DNA from: CAVPUA01 sp963828015
GTDB taxonomy: Bacteria; Actinomycetota; Actinomycetes; Mycobacteriales; Jatrophihabitantaceae
Reading direction: 5' to 3'
Assembly (NCBI GenBank): GCA_963828015.1
Contig: CAWHCD010000006.1
Span: forward strand, 1,233,901 to 1,297,900
Length of the DNA stretch: 64,000 nt
How positions within the stretch are numbered: the stretch's first letter is position 1; every line of letters starts with the position of its first letter. The translations under genes were made by a program, and so were the position numbers. The notes beneath the pieces were generated by a model. That model worked only from the letters and a program-made list of their open reading frames with translations, had not been told where the DNA came from and did no database searches. Positions 9,746 to 18,561 of the stretch are shown piece after piece.

Positions 9746-11475
9746 GCCGCTACCTCGGCCGAGAGCTGCGATTCGACGATCTCGGCGTAGGTCGGGCAGT
9801 CAGCCAGCAACTCGGCGTGGCGCCCGATGCCGACCACCTCACCGTCCTCCAGGACGACGATCTGATCCGCGCCGATGATCGTCGACACCCGCTGGGCCAC
9901 GATCACCACGGCCGCATCGGCAACGGTCGGTCCCAGCGCCGCGCGCAGTCGGGCGTCGGTAGCCAGATCCAGGGCCGAGAACGAGTCGTCGAAGATGTAA
10001 ATCTCAGGTCGGCGAACCAGCGCCCGGGCGATGGCCAGCCGCTGGCGCTGCCCGCCCGAGACGTTGGTGCCGCCCTGGACGATCGGCGCGTCCAACTGCT
10101 CGGGCATCGCCTCGACGAAGTCACGACCCTGGGCGATCTCGAGGCACCGCCAGAGCTCCTCGTCGGAGGCGTCCGGATCGCCGTAGCGCAGGTTGCTGGC
10201 CACCGTCCCGGTGAACAGGTAGGGCTTCTGCGGCACGGTCCCGATCCGGCTCCAGAGCACGTGCTCGTCCAACTCCCGCACGTCGACGCCGTCGACCAGC
10301 ACCGCCCCGCTGGTCACGTCGAACAGACGCGGAATGAGCGAGACCAGGGTGGTCTTGCCCGAGCCCGTACTACCGATGATCGCCGTGGTCTGGCCACGCG
10401 TGACGCGGAAAGAGACACCGCGCAACACCGGTTCGGCCGCGCCCGGGTAGGTGAACGTGACGTCGCGCAGCTCGAGTTCAGCCCGAACGTCCACCTCGGT
10501 CACGGGGTTGAGTGCGCGCGGGATCGAGGATTCGGTCGCGAGCACCTCGGTGATGCGCTCGGCGCAGACGGCGGCCCGCGGCACCTGCATAAGCACGAAG
10601 GTGGCCATCATCACCGAGGTGAGAATGAGGATGAGGTAGCTCAGAAACGCCGTCAGGGTGCCGATCTGGACCTGCCCGCTGTTCACCTGCGACGCGCCGA
10701 ACCAGAGCACCGCGACGCTGGAAAAGTTCAGCACGATCATTACGGTGGGAAACATCAACGCCTGCAGGCGGCCGACCCGCCGAGCCGTCGTGGTCAGTTC
10801 GGAGTTCCCCGCGGCGAAGCGCACGGTCTCATCGGGCTCGCGCACGAAGGCCCGGACGACCCGGATGCCGGCGATCTGTTCGCGCAGGATGCGGTTGACC
10901 ACGTCCAGCCGCCCTTGCATGAGCCGAAACTGCGGCACCATGCGGCTGATGATCAATGCGAGCGCGATCAGCAGCACCGGCACGCAGACCGCGATCAGCC
11001 AGGACAAGCCGAGGTCCTGGCGCAGGGCCAGGAATACTCCGCCGATGCACGTGATCGGCGCGGCTACCAGCAACGTGCAGCCGAGCATGACCAGCATCTG
11101 CACCTGTTGCACGTCATTGGTGTTGCGGGTGATCAGTGAGGCGGCACCGAACTGGCCCACCTCGCGCGAGGAGAACTCACCGACGCGCCGAAAGATGTCG
11201 GCCCGCAGGTCGCGGCCCAGGCTCATTGCCGTCCGCGCCCCGAAGTACACCGCGATGATCGCCGCGGTGATCTGCAGACCGCTGACCAGCAGCATCCACC
11301 CGCCCGTACGCACGATGTAGGCGGTGTTCCCTTCGGCGATTCCGTTGTCGATGATGTCGGCGTTCAGCGTCGGCAGGTACAGCGACGCGAGCGTGGCCAC
11401 GAGTTGCAGCAACACCACCCAGAGCAGCGGACGGCGGTAGGGCCGCAGGTAGGTGCGCAGCAGACGCATCAACAT
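9742..11475 (-). CDS. ABC exporter half-transporter, degenerate-site subunit
   Basis: Half ABC exporter of 577 residues, partner of the 664-residue gene downstream. Helices start right at the N-terminus (RPLLWVVLLQLVATLASLY). The nucleotide-binding domain has Walker A GSTGSGKTTL, a canonical signature VSGGQRQRL and Walker B IYIFDDSFSALD, where Asp replaces the catalytic Glu. In heterodimers of this class the canonical signature here completes the working site of the partner. It overlaps the tetR stop, so tetR and both ABC genes form one operon under the operator at 12078. Confidence 0.9.
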   Translation of the reverse strand: MLMRLLRTYLRPYRRPLLWVVLLQLVATLASLYLPTLNADIIDNGIAEGNTAYIVRTGGWMLLVSGLQITAAIIAVYFGARTAMSLGRDLRADIFRRVGEFSSREVGQFGAASLITRNTNDVQQVQMLVMLGCTLLVAAPITCIGGVFLALRQDLGLSWLIAVCVPVLLIALALIISRMVPQFRLMQGRLDVVNRILREQIAGIRVVRAFVREPDETVRFAAGNSELTTTARRVGRLQALMFPTVMIVLNFSSVAVLWFGASQVNSGQVQIGTLTAFLSYLILILTSVMMATFVLMQVPRAAVCAERITEVLATESSIPRALNPVTEVDVRAELELRDVTFTYPGAAEPVLRGVSFRVTRGQTTAIIGSTGSGKTTLVSLIPRLFDVTSGAVLVDGVDVRELDEHVLWSRIGTVPQKPYLFTGTVASNLRYGDPDASDEELWRCLEIAQGRDFVEAMPEQLDAPIVQGGTNVSGGQRQRLAIARALVRRPEIYIFDDSFSALDLATDARLRAALGPTVADAAVVIVAQRVSTIIGADQIVVLEDGEVVGIGRHAELLADCPTYAEIVESQLSAEVAA

Positions 11476-12062
11476 GAGCTGCTCCGTCGCCGGGTGCCAT
11501 CTAGCAACACGTCGACCATCTCCTCAACGGTGAGCCCACCGGACTGGGCCAGCACGGGGTGCGAGCCGGCGAAGACGAGCGCCCGCAGGATTCGTACGAC
11601 GTCGCCGAGCGGCATCCGGAACTCGGCCCGATCGGGTTCGAGCAGGCGTGTCACGGCCAGCGAAATCCGGTCGTTGTCCTCTTCTCGTCCCTGCTTGTCG
11701 AGCGAGGATCCCGGCTGCGGCGGACGGATGGACATCATCAACGTGATGATGTCGCGCAGCCATCCGGTCAAGATCGTGGTGAGTGCGAGCATGCGCTCAC
11801 GCAGCGGCAGCGACAGATCAATCCGGGCCAGCTCGGCCAGGATCGGCTCGGGATCGGTGGCGGCGCTCACCACTGCCCGTATCAGCGCGTCCTTGTCCGG
11901 GAAGACCCGGAAGATCGTGCCCTCGGCGACCCCGCAGGCGCCGGCCAACTGGCGAGTGGACACCGCCAGCCCGTGCTCGCGCACCAGCGGCAACGCGGCG
12001 GCCACGAGGGCGGCCCGGCGCTCCTCCGGCGGGAGCGGGACGGCGCGCGTGGAGGTCGACAC
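11469..12062 (-). CDS. TetR-family repressor of the ABC exporter operon
   Basis: TetR regulator with the N-terminal helix-turn-helix STRQLAGACGVAEGTIFRVF and a divergent ligand-binding C-terminal domain with MMS and other hydrophobic stretches. It is the first gene of an operon with the two ABC subunits; its TGA overlaps the ATG of the next gene. The longest frame begins at GTG 12092, but that codon lies inside a perfect 18-bp palindrome that looks like the operator. I therefore prefer a GTG at 12062 or 12071. Autoregulation and release by a drug-like ligand is the usual arrangement and is inferred. Confidence 0.85.
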   Translation of the reverse strand: MSTSTRAVPLPPEERRAALVAAALPLVREHGLAVSTRQLAGACGVAEGTIFRVFPDKDALIRAVVSAATDPEPILAELARIDLSLPLRERMLALTTILTGWLRDIITLMMSIRPPQPGSSLDKQGREEDNDRISLAVTRLLEPDRAEFRMPLGDVVRILRALVFAGSHPVLAQSGGLTVEEMVDVLLDGTRRRSSSC

Positions 12063-12077
12063 GCCCGCCACGGTAAC

Positions 12078-12095
12078 TGAGTGAGCGCTCACTCA
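12078..12095. promoter_or_regulatory. Probable TetR operator, perfect 18-bp palindrome
   Basis: TGAGTGAGCGCTCACTCA is a perfect inverted repeat lying 16 bases before the chosen tetR start. Its size and TGAGTGA half-sites are typical of TetR operators, and its place at the head of the tetR-ABC-ABC operon suggests autoregulation. Confidence 0.8.
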
Positions 12096-12130
12096 CAACC
12101 GATTAAATGAGCCGGCCCCGCGCCAGCCCC

Positions 12131-12201
12131 GCCGAGTGGCCGACAAACCGCCCGAGTGGTCGCCTGCAGGCGACCACTCGGGCTGTTATCGGCCACTCGG
12201 C
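12131..12201. terminator. Nested double palindrome between MFS gene and tetR
   Basis: An inner perfect 32-bp palindrome (12151-12182, half-site CCCGAGTGGTCGCCTG) is enclosed by perfect 13-bp arms GCCGAGTGGCCGA (12131-12143) and TCGGCCACTCGGC (12189-12201). The GAGTGG core is used four times. It lies just after the stop of the MFS gene and before the tetR promoter, so it may end MFS transcription, although no T-run follows. Confidence 0.65.
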
Positions 12202-12236
12202 GGAAAGGTTGATCGGCGTCGGCGGGAATCAGCCGC

Positions 12237-13685
12237 TCAAACCCGGCGGCGCGGAAGGAGGAATACGGCAGCGACCAGGGCCAGGACGAACGCCCCCGCA
12301 GCGACTGCGAAACCGAGCTGGATCGCGCCGGCCAGATCCGTGAGGGTCTGCGGACCGGGCGCACCGTGTGGGCTGGCCGCCAGGACCACACTGCCGATGA
12401 CCGCCACCCCGAGCGTGCCACCGAGCTGACGGATGGTCTGGATCAGCCCGGAGGCCTGACCGCGGTCGCGCTCGGTGACGCTGCCCAGGCCGTCGGTGTT
12501 GGTCGGGCTGATGGTCAGCCCCAGCCCGAGACCGGTGAGCACCATGCCCGGGACCATGGGCGCATAGGCCAACTGACTCAGCGAGACGGTCCAGGCCAGG
12601 ATGCCGATACTGCACAGGACCAGCCCGGTCAGGACCGGTCCCCGGATGCCCGAGCGGTCATACCAACGCCCGCCGAGCTGAGCGGCCAGGGTTAGAGGGA
12701 TGACCAGCGGCAGGGCGTTGACGCCCGCGCGCATCGGGCTGAAACCGAGCAGATCCTGACCATAGAGAGAGCTGTACAGCACGATGCCGAGCAGGCCGAA
12801 CTGCAGCAGACCCATCACGACTACGTTCGCGAGGAAGGGCCGCCGGGCGAAGAGCCCGATCTTGAGCAGCGGATCGGAGCTGCGCAGTTGCAGCACCACG
12901 AAGACCGCGACCAGGCCGACCCCGAGCGTGAGCAGCTCCAGCGTCAGGGGCGCCGTCCAGCCCCAATTGCCGGCCTCTTGCACCGCGAACACGGCCAAAG
13001 CGATCCCGCCCGAGATGAGCACCAGGTCACGAACCCGCACCCGAGACTGGCTCTGCTTCGGGTTCGGCGGTTGGGCCAGACGCACAAGGACCAGCGCCGC
13101 GATCCCGACCGGGACGTTGAGCCAGAAGACGGCCCGCCACGACACGTACTCGGTCAGATAGCCGCCCAGCAGCGGGCCGAGGGCCAGGAAGACCTGGCTG
13201 ATGCCGGCGTAAGCGGCCATCGCCCGGCCCCGCTCCCGTTGGGGAAAGGCGGCCATGACCAGCGCGGCGGACACCGGCATCATCAGCGCGGCACCCACCC
13301 CCTGCACGGCGCGGGCGGCGATCAGTAGACCCTGCCCCGACGGGCCCTCGGGCACCAGCCCGCAGGCGGCCGAGGCCAGGAAGAAGACCAACACGCCCCA
13401 GCGGAACGTGGTGACCCGGCCCACCAAGTCGCCGAGCTTGCCCCCGAAGGCGACCAGGGCCGCGATAGCCAGCACATAGGCGCTGACCACCCACTGCTGG
13501 CCCGACGCCGAGAGCGGCAGATCGCGCGACATCGACGGCAGGGCGACCGTGACGACGGTCTGATCAAGCATCACCATCGACAGCGAGCCGGTCATGGCGA
13601 TCAAGATCAGCCACTTGTGGAAGGCCCGGCCAGGGCGGGCGAGCGGACCGGCGGCGGGGCCGGCGGCGGTTCGAGTTGCGGTCAT
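12237..13685 (-). CDS. MFS drug exporter, DHA2 (EmrB/QacA) family
   Basis: Membrane exporter of 482 residues, second DHA2 transporter of the window. Helix 1 has MVMLDQTVVTVALPSMSRDL, motif A is FGGKLGDLVGRVTTF, and motif C is around ALGPLLGGYLTEYVSWRAV. It ends in a cluster of Arg residues. ATG at 13685 is the first in frame. It is a single gene bounded downstream by the nested palindrome and upstream by a hairpin in the divergent spacer, so it is likely transcribed alone. Substrate unknown. Confidence 0.85.
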   Translation of the reverse strand: MTATRTAAGPAAGPLARPGRAFHKWLILIAMTGSLSMVMLDQTVVTVALPSMSRDLPLSASGQQWVVSAYVLAIAALVAFGGKLGDLVGRVTTFRWGVLVFFLASAACGLVPEGPSGQGLLIAARAVQGVGAALMMPVSAALVMAAFPQRERGRAMAAYAGISQVFLALGPLLGGYLTEYVSWRAVFWLNVPVGIAALVLVRLAQPPNPKQSQSRVRVRDLVLISGGIALAVFAVQEAGNWGWTAPLTLELLTLGVGLVAVFVVLQLRSSDPLLKIGLFARRPFLANVVVMGLLQFGLLGIVLYSSLYGQDLLGFSPMRAGVNALPLVIPLTLAAQLGGRWYDRSGIRGPVLTGLVLCSIGILAWTVSLSQLAYAPMVPGMVLTGLGLGLTISPTNTDGLGSVTERDRGQASGLIQTIRQLGGTLGVAVIGSVVLAASPHGAPGPQTLTDLAGAIQLGFAVAAGAFVLALVAAVFLLPRRRV

Positions 13686-13753
13686 CGATCTGTCCGTCCG
13701 TTCGAGGATTGGCGGCTGGTCCGTCCTTTCTAAGGCGCCCGTCCGTGTCCGCG

Positions 13754-13807
13754 CCTGGGCGGAATTCCTAGTCCTTGGGCGGGGAAGAACTCGGAATTCC
13801 GCCCAGG
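13754..13807. repeat. Inverted repeat, 15-bp perfect arms, in divergent spacer
   Basis: Arms CCTGGGCGGAATTCC (13754-13768) and its exact complement (13793-13807) flank a 24-base loop. It sits between the divergent starts of the MFS gene and the membrane protein gene, so it is not a simple terminator; it could be a bidirectional regulatory site or structural repeat. Confidence 0.6.
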
Positions 13808-13882
13808 TGAGTAGAGCCGCCGGCTCCCTAGCTTTGAGTCAGCAGCCGCGAACGGCGCGGCCCACCGCCGGAGGTAGAGAAG

Positions 13883-14470
13883 ATGAACCCGAAGAAGATG
13901 ATGATCAGCCTGATCCCCTGGGCCGCGTTCAGCGTGCTGGTCGAGCGCGTCGGAACGAGCGCGGCCGGGTACGCCGCCGCGCTCGCCGCCGCCATCGCGA
14001 TCGTCCTTGTGATCAAGGACCGGGCCAACGGCATCAAGGTGCTCGATGCGGCCGGAGTCGTGACGTTCGTGGCCCTGGCCGGCGTCGCCCTGACCGGCAG
14101 CCACGGCACGCAGGCCGACGTCGCCCACTACGGCCGCGGCCTCTGCACCCTGATCCTCGGCTTGATCATGCTGGGCTCGGTGCTGGTGCTGCCGTTCACC
14201 GAGCAGTACGCCCGCGAATCGGTGCCGCAGCAGTACTGGGGCTCGCCGGTCTTTCGATCGGTGAACCGTCGCCTGAGCCTCGTCTGGGGCTTGGCCGTCC
14301 TGGCCATGACGGCCGGTCACCTGTACTCCGGACACCTCGCCGCTGCGGGGTCGCAGACCACCGGATCGAACCTGATCCTCAACTGGGTCATCCCGGCCGG
14401 CCTGGCGCTCGCGGCGATGAAGTACACGAGCCGGATCACCAGCACCGAGACGGCCCCGGCGCAGGTCTAG
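13883..14470 (+). CDS. Multi-pass membrane protein of unknown function
   Basis: A 195-residue protein with about five hydrophobic helices (MMISLIPWAAFSVLVERVG, YAAALAAAIAIVLVIKD, AGVVTFVALAGVALTG, LCTLILGLIMLGSVLVL and a C-terminal pair). I do not recognise a named family. A GGAGG ribosome site lies eight bases before ATG 13883. It is a lone gene between divergent MFS and convergent LuxR genes. The polar EQYARESVPQQYW loop between helices 4 and 5 is its most distinctive segment. Confidence 0.65.
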   Translation: MNPKKMMISLIPWAAFSVLVERVGTSAAGYAAALAAAIAIVLVIKDRANGIKVLDAAGVVTFVALAGVALTGSHGTQADVAHYGRGLCTLILGLIMLGSVLVLPFTEQYARESVPQQYWGSPVFRSVNRRLSLVWGLAVLAMTAGHLYSGHLAAAGSQTTGSNLILNWVIPAGLALAAMKYTSRITSTETAPAQV

Positions 14471-14509
14471 CCACTGGACACGACCGGCCCTGGTCGGCCT
14501 GAACCTCGC

Positions 14510-17209
14510 CTAGCCGGCGGCGCTCAGACCGAACAGGGCCGGTTCGCGTCGCACGAGCTCGGTCAACTCGTGCCGCGATCTGACGTTGGCCTTGGCGTAG
14601 ATGTTGCCGAGGTGGTAGCCGACCGTCTTCTGGGTGATGAACAGGTCGCGCGCGATCTGGGCATAGCTCAGGCCCTCGCTGACCAGGGCCAGCACATCGC
14701 GTTCACGGTTGGAGAAGGCCAGCACCGGTGCGGAGCGCAGCGACCCGCCCTGCGGCGGCGGGCTGATCAGCTTCAGCGCCTCGATGCGTTCGACATAGGT
14801 GCCCGCGCCGAGGTCGCGATAGCCCGCGAGCGCCTGCTCCAGCGAACGGCCGGCCGCCGCCGGATCGCCCAGAATCTGGGCCACGCGGGCGTGATCAGAC
14901 AGGACGTGGGCCCGGTACAGCGGCACGGCGGCGGCATTGCCGGCGAGGGCTGTTCGCAGATGTCCCAGCGCCACCGCCCCCTTGCCCCGCGCCTCGGCGA
15001 TCAGGCCGAGCAGCCACTGTGCGATCGGTTCGGCCCAGCCGACCTGAGCGGCACCGTTCTGGACGGCATGGGCACACAGCTCGGCATCGGTGAGGTCACC
15101 GGCCCAGATCGCGGCCTGTGCGGCATGGGTCAGCCAGACCACGCTCTTGCGTATCGTGCCGGTGCCCACCGCCTGAACCGTCGGACGCAGCGAGTCATAC
15201 CGAACGCCATCCCCCCGACCGGCCGCGTGCGCCGCGATCACCTCAACCACGTCGAGGTGATCGACGGCCTCGGGCCACGGCAGGTGGGCGAGCAGAGCCC
15301 GGGCCGAACGCGTCGACTCCGCCACGGCCTCGTCGTCAGCGGACATCACGGCGAGCAGCGGTGCGAGTGCCGCCGCGGTCGGGTGCGGGTAGCCCGGTGA
15401 CAGCTCGCCGGCCAGCGTCAGGTTCACCCGGGCCAGCGACCACTGCCCGTCGAACCATTGGGCCAAGCCGAGCAGCGCGTGGAACGCGCCGCCGCCGAAG
15501 CTGGTCTGCCCCTTCTGCATGCGGGCGATCAGCTCGCCCAGGTCCGCGATCGCGGGCTTGAATCGACCCGCGCCGGCTCCCAGAACCCCGCGCCAGGCCA
15601 GCAGCTCCGTGGCAGCGAGCGGCACCAGCACCGGATTCTCGGGCAGGTCGCCCTCGATGGCGTGCAACTCGGCCAGGTCCCCGCGGCGCGCGACCAGCTG
15701 GCCGCGGCACAGAACGGTGAATCGCCGTAACGCCGGATCCTTCGGCTCCAGCAGGGCGGCCGCGTCGAGCGCAGCCTGAATCCCCTCGCTCCCGCCGCTG
15801 GCCTGCACACTGGCCCAGGCGAGGAGAACCAGCAGGCGGTAGCGAGTTGCGGAGTCGATCTCCGCGACCTGCTCCAGCACGTCGCTCAGGATCGCCACGG
15901 CGTCGAGCGGGTGACGCTCCCATTGCGCAAGCGCGCCCTCAACCAACGCCCGGCGTCCGGCGTCTTCGGCCTGGGCGACCTCGGGCAGCTCGGCTCGGAC
16001 GCCGGCCCGGTCACCGCTGAGCACGGTCTCGAACAACGCCTCCAGCCAGCGCCGCTCCCGCTCGGCCGGACGGCGGCTCAACGCACTTGCCGCGCGCCAG
16101 TAGTACGCCGCCAGCCGATGCGAGAGTTGCTGGTGCAATCCGCGCGCGTAGGCCTCGAGGTCGACGGCCAGCTCCTCGTCGTAGCGACCGGACGCCGCGA
16201 CCCGATGATCGAGCACGGCCGCCCGCCCGGTCACGATGCCGGCTGCCGCCGCGTGCAGCGCCTGCCGACGGGCGATCGGCGTGTCTTGATACACCGCCGC
16301 CCGGATCAGGCCGTGCGGAATCCGGACGGTGTCGACCGGCGTGGCCCGGCGCAGCTGGAGCAACCCATCGTCGAGCAGCCGCTGCATCGCGTCGACGACG
16401 GTGCCGAGACCACTGAGCTCGGCGACGTCCAGCATCGACACCCAACCGGCGCCGAGCACGGCGACGGCCTGGGCGACTTCGACGCAGTCGCCGGGCAGGC
16501 GGGCCAGCTTGGCCGCCACCGTCGCCGCGAAGGCCGCCGGTGCGGGTAGCACCGGCATGCGGGCCAGCTCCCTGCCGTACTCCTGCACCAGCAGGGTCAA
16601 ATAGAGGGGGTTGCCGCCGGTGTGCCGCCACACCGCGTCGGCCGTGTCGGTGTCGATCTCGGGCCGCAGTTCGTGGATCAGGTCGACGGCCGCCGCCCGG
16701 CCCAGCCCGGTCAGGTCGACGCGGGTCAGCCGATCCGGCCGCGCGGCCCAGCGTGGACTGCCGTCCGGCGCCACCGGGCGGGTTCCGATCGCGACCAGCA
16801 ACGGGTCACCCATGGCCCGGGCCACGACGTCGACGATGACCTCGATCGACTCCGGGTCGGCCCACTGAGCATCGTCGACGATCAGCAACGTCGGCCCCGG
16901 GTGCGCGTCGATCAGCTCGCGCAGCCGTTGAGCGGCCAGCTCCGGTCCCAGCCGGCCCCCTCCGGAAACGGCCAGGTCGACCCCGCACCGCGCGAGCATG
17001 CCGTAGGGCTCGGCGGTGCTCGACTCGACTCCTTCACCCGATACGACGGCGAATCCCGCGGCCAGCTCGGTGAGCTGCTCGAGCAGGCTGGACTTGCCCA
17101 GCCCCGCTTCGCCCTCGATCACGACGACCGTCGTCCGGCCCGCCGCAGCGTTGTCCACGGCAGCACGCAACGCCTCGAGCTGCCCCGGCTCCCAGCGGCG
17201 CGCGACCAC
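14510..17209 (-). CDS. LuxR-family large ATP-binding (LAL) transcriptional regulator
   Basis: Regulator of 899 residues of the LAL class: an N-terminal AAA/NACHT-like ATPase with Walker A GEAGLGKSS at residues 33-41 and Walker B LLIVDDAQWAD, a long helical (TPR-like) middle, and a C-terminal LuxR helix-turn-helix near residues 835-890 (SNRERDVLALVSEGLSYAQI, TQKTVGYHLGNIYAK). Such proteins activate catabolic or secondary-metabolite genes in response to a small ligand. It starts with GTG at 17209 and is divergent from the decarboxylase/dehydrogenase pair at 17312, which is a plausible target. Confidence 0.9.
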   Translation of the reverse strand: MVARRWEPGQLEALRAAVDNAAAGRTTVVVIEGEAGLGKSSLLEQLTELAAGFAVVSGEGVESSTAEPYGMLARCGVDLAVSGGGRLGPELAAQRLRELIDAHPGPTLLIVDDAQWADPESIEVIVDVVARAMGDPLLVAIGTRPVAPDGSPRWAARPDRLTRVDLTGLGRAAAVDLIHELRPEIDTDTADAVWRHTGGNPLYLTLLVQEYGRELARMPVLPAPAAFAATVAAKLARLPGDCVEVAQAVAVLGAGWVSMLDVAELSGLGTVVDAMQRLLDDGLLQLRRATPVDTVRIPHGLIRAAVYQDTPIARRQALHAAAAGIVTGRAAVLDHRVAASGRYDEELAVDLEAYARGLHQQLSHRLAAYYWRAASALSRRPAERERRWLEALFETVLSGDRAGVRAELPEVAQAEDAGRRALVEGALAQWERHPLDAVAILSDVLEQVAEIDSATRYRLLVLLAWASVQASGGSEGIQAALDAAALLEPKDPALRRFTVLCRGQLVARRGDLAELHAIEGDLPENPVLVPLAATELLAWRGVLGAGAGRFKPAIADLGELIARMQKGQTSFGGGAFHALLGLAQWFDGQWSLARVNLTLAGELSPGYPHPTAAALAPLLAVMSADDEAVAESTRSARALLAHLPWPEAVDHLDVVEVIAAHAAGRGDGVRYDSLRPTVQAVGTGTIRKSVVWLTHAAQAAIWAGDLTDAELCAHAVQNGAAQVGWAEPIAQWLLGLIAEARGKGAVALGHLRTALAGNAAAVPLYRAHVLSDHARVAQILGDPAAAGRSLEQALAGYRDLGAGTYVERIEALKLISPPPQGGSLRSAPVLAFSNRERDVLALVSEGLSYAQIARDLFITQKTVGYHLGNIYAKANVRSRHELTELVRREPALFGLSAAG

Positions 17210-17311
17210 CCTCAGAACCTAGCGAACTGTCGATATGGTCGGGCGCGGTCGACCCAGGGGCGGCGCCTAGAGTCTGCTGCGGACCGACACCGCCCACATC
17301 GTGAGGAAGCC

Positions 17312-17704
17312 ATGCCCGAGGACAACGTCAGCGAAGACCTGAAGAACGCCCGCGCCATTCGGCGGACGATCCTGGGCGACGCCTACGTCGATGCCCAGAC
17401 CGACGAACCCAACCCGGTTCTGGCCGAATTCCAGGACTACCTGACGACGACCGCGTGGGGCGTGTGGGCCCGCGGCGGTGCCCTGAGCAACCGCGACCGC
17501 AGCCTGCTGGTGCTGGCGATCACCGGGGCCCTTGGGCGCATGGAGGAGTTCCAGCTGCACGCGACCGCCAGCGTCCAGGCCGGGGTGCTGCCCGCCGAGA
17601 TCGACGAGCTGCTGTTCCAGATCGCCGCCTACGCCGGCGTGCCGGCCGGGGTCGCCGCCAAACGGGCGGTCAAGGCCGCCCGCGCCGCCGCGGAGAAGTC
17701 ATGA
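17312..17704 (+). CDS. Carboxymuconolactone decarboxylase-family protein
   Basis: A 130-residue all-helical protein of the carboxymuconolactone decarboxylase family, close in pattern to 4-carboxymuconolactone decarboxylase (protocatechuate branch): SNRDRSLLVLAITGALGRME, then HATASVQAGVLPAEIDELLF. The AhpD-type CxxC pair is absent, which argues for a decarboxylase rather than a peroxidase. The frame is open far upstream, but ATG 17312 has GAGGA before it. Its stop overlaps the ATG of the next gene, so the two form an operon. Confidence 0.8.
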   Translation: MPEDNVSEDLKNARAIRRTILGDAYVDAQTDEPNPVLAEFQDYLTTTAWGVWARGGALSNRDRSLLVLAITGALGRMEEFQLHATASVQAGVLPAEIDELLFQIAAYAGVPAGVAAKRAVKAARAAAEKS

Positions 17705-18561
17705 CGATCATCGGGATGGTCGGCCTGGGCAACATGGGCGCGGCCCTCGCCCAGAACCTGGTCGACTCCGGCAACAGCGTGATCACCCACGACCTGGCCG
17801 GACCGGAACGCAGCCCGGCGGGAGCGACCTTCACCGCCTCACTGGCCGAGCTCGCGGCGCAGGCCGACATCGTCGTGCTCAGCCTGCCCGACGGCAACGT
17901 CTCACGCCTGGTGACCGCCGGGATCGCCGCCGCTCCGGGGCGCCGGGTGCAGCACATCGTCGACACCTCGACCATCGGGCCGCAGGCTGCCGGCGAGATC
18001 CAGACCGCACTCGAGCAGGCCGGCATCGGCTACCTCGACGCGCCCGTATCCGGAGGCGTGGCCGGGGCGCGCAAGCGCACCTTGATGGTGATGTACGCCG
18101 GCACCGACGAGGTCTGCACGGCGGTGCACTCCACGATCGCCGGCCTCAGTGATCGCAACCGGCGCGTCGGCGCCCGGGCCGGGATGGCCCAGGCCCTCAA
18201 GCTGGCCAACAACTTCCTGTCCGCCATCTGCCTGACCGCCTCCAGCGAGGCGATCAACTTCCTGATGAACCAGGGGCTGGAGATGGAGGTCGCCCTCGAG
18301 GTGCTCAACGCCTCGAGCGGGCAGAGCGCGGCCACGACCGACAAGTTCGTCAACCACGTGGTGACCGGCCGTTACGCGGCCGGGTTCGCCAACAACCTGA
18401 TGGCCAAGGATGTGCGGCTGTATCTCAGCGAGGTCCGCAACGAGCACCTGCCGGCAGCGGTCGGTGAGCTGACCGAGACGATCTGGAATGCCTTCGCCGA
18501 CGCGCAGCCCGGGGTGGACTTCACCCGCATCTACCCGTTCGTAGCCCAGCTCGAGGACTAG
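17701..18561 (+). CDS. 3-hydroxyisobutyrate dehydrogenase-family NAD(P) oxidoreductase
   Basis: A 286-residue beta-hydroxyacid dehydrogenase. The Rossmann motif GMVGLGNMGAALAQNLVDSG is at the N-terminus, the substrate-binding loop is DAPVSGGVAGA, and the catalytic Lys lies in MAQALKLANNFLSA. Reaction: NAD(P)-dependent oxidation of a 3-hydroxyacid or reduction of a semialdehyde; substrate not fixed by sequence. ATG 17701 overlaps the decarboxylase stop. Pairing with that gene suggests a short pathway for an aromatic- or carboxylic-acid-derived compound, possibly controlled by the divergent LuxR gene. Confidence 0.85.
   Translation: MTIIGMVGLGNMGAALAQNLVDSGNSVITHDLAGPERSPAGATFTASLAELAAQADIVVLSLPDGNVSRLVTAGIAAAPGRRVQHIVDTSTIGPQAAGEIQTALEQAGIGYLDAPVSGGVAGARKRTLMVMYAGTDEVCTAVHSTIAGLSDRNRRVGARAGMAQALKLANNFLSAICLTASSEAINFLMNQGLEMEVALEVLNASSGQSAATTDKFVNHVVTGRYAAGFANNLMAKDVRLYLSEVRNEHLPAAVGELTETIWNAFADAQPGVDFTRIYPFVAQLED

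Noticed and set aside
12062..12092. TetR start at GTG 12092
   Set aside because: The codon is inside the perfect operator palindrome; a downstream start is more reasonable.
13730..14335. Minus-strand frame of 201 codons opposite the membrane protein
   Set aside because: No domain and amino acid pattern of an antisense shadow; the plus-strand gene has a ribosome site and membrane helices.
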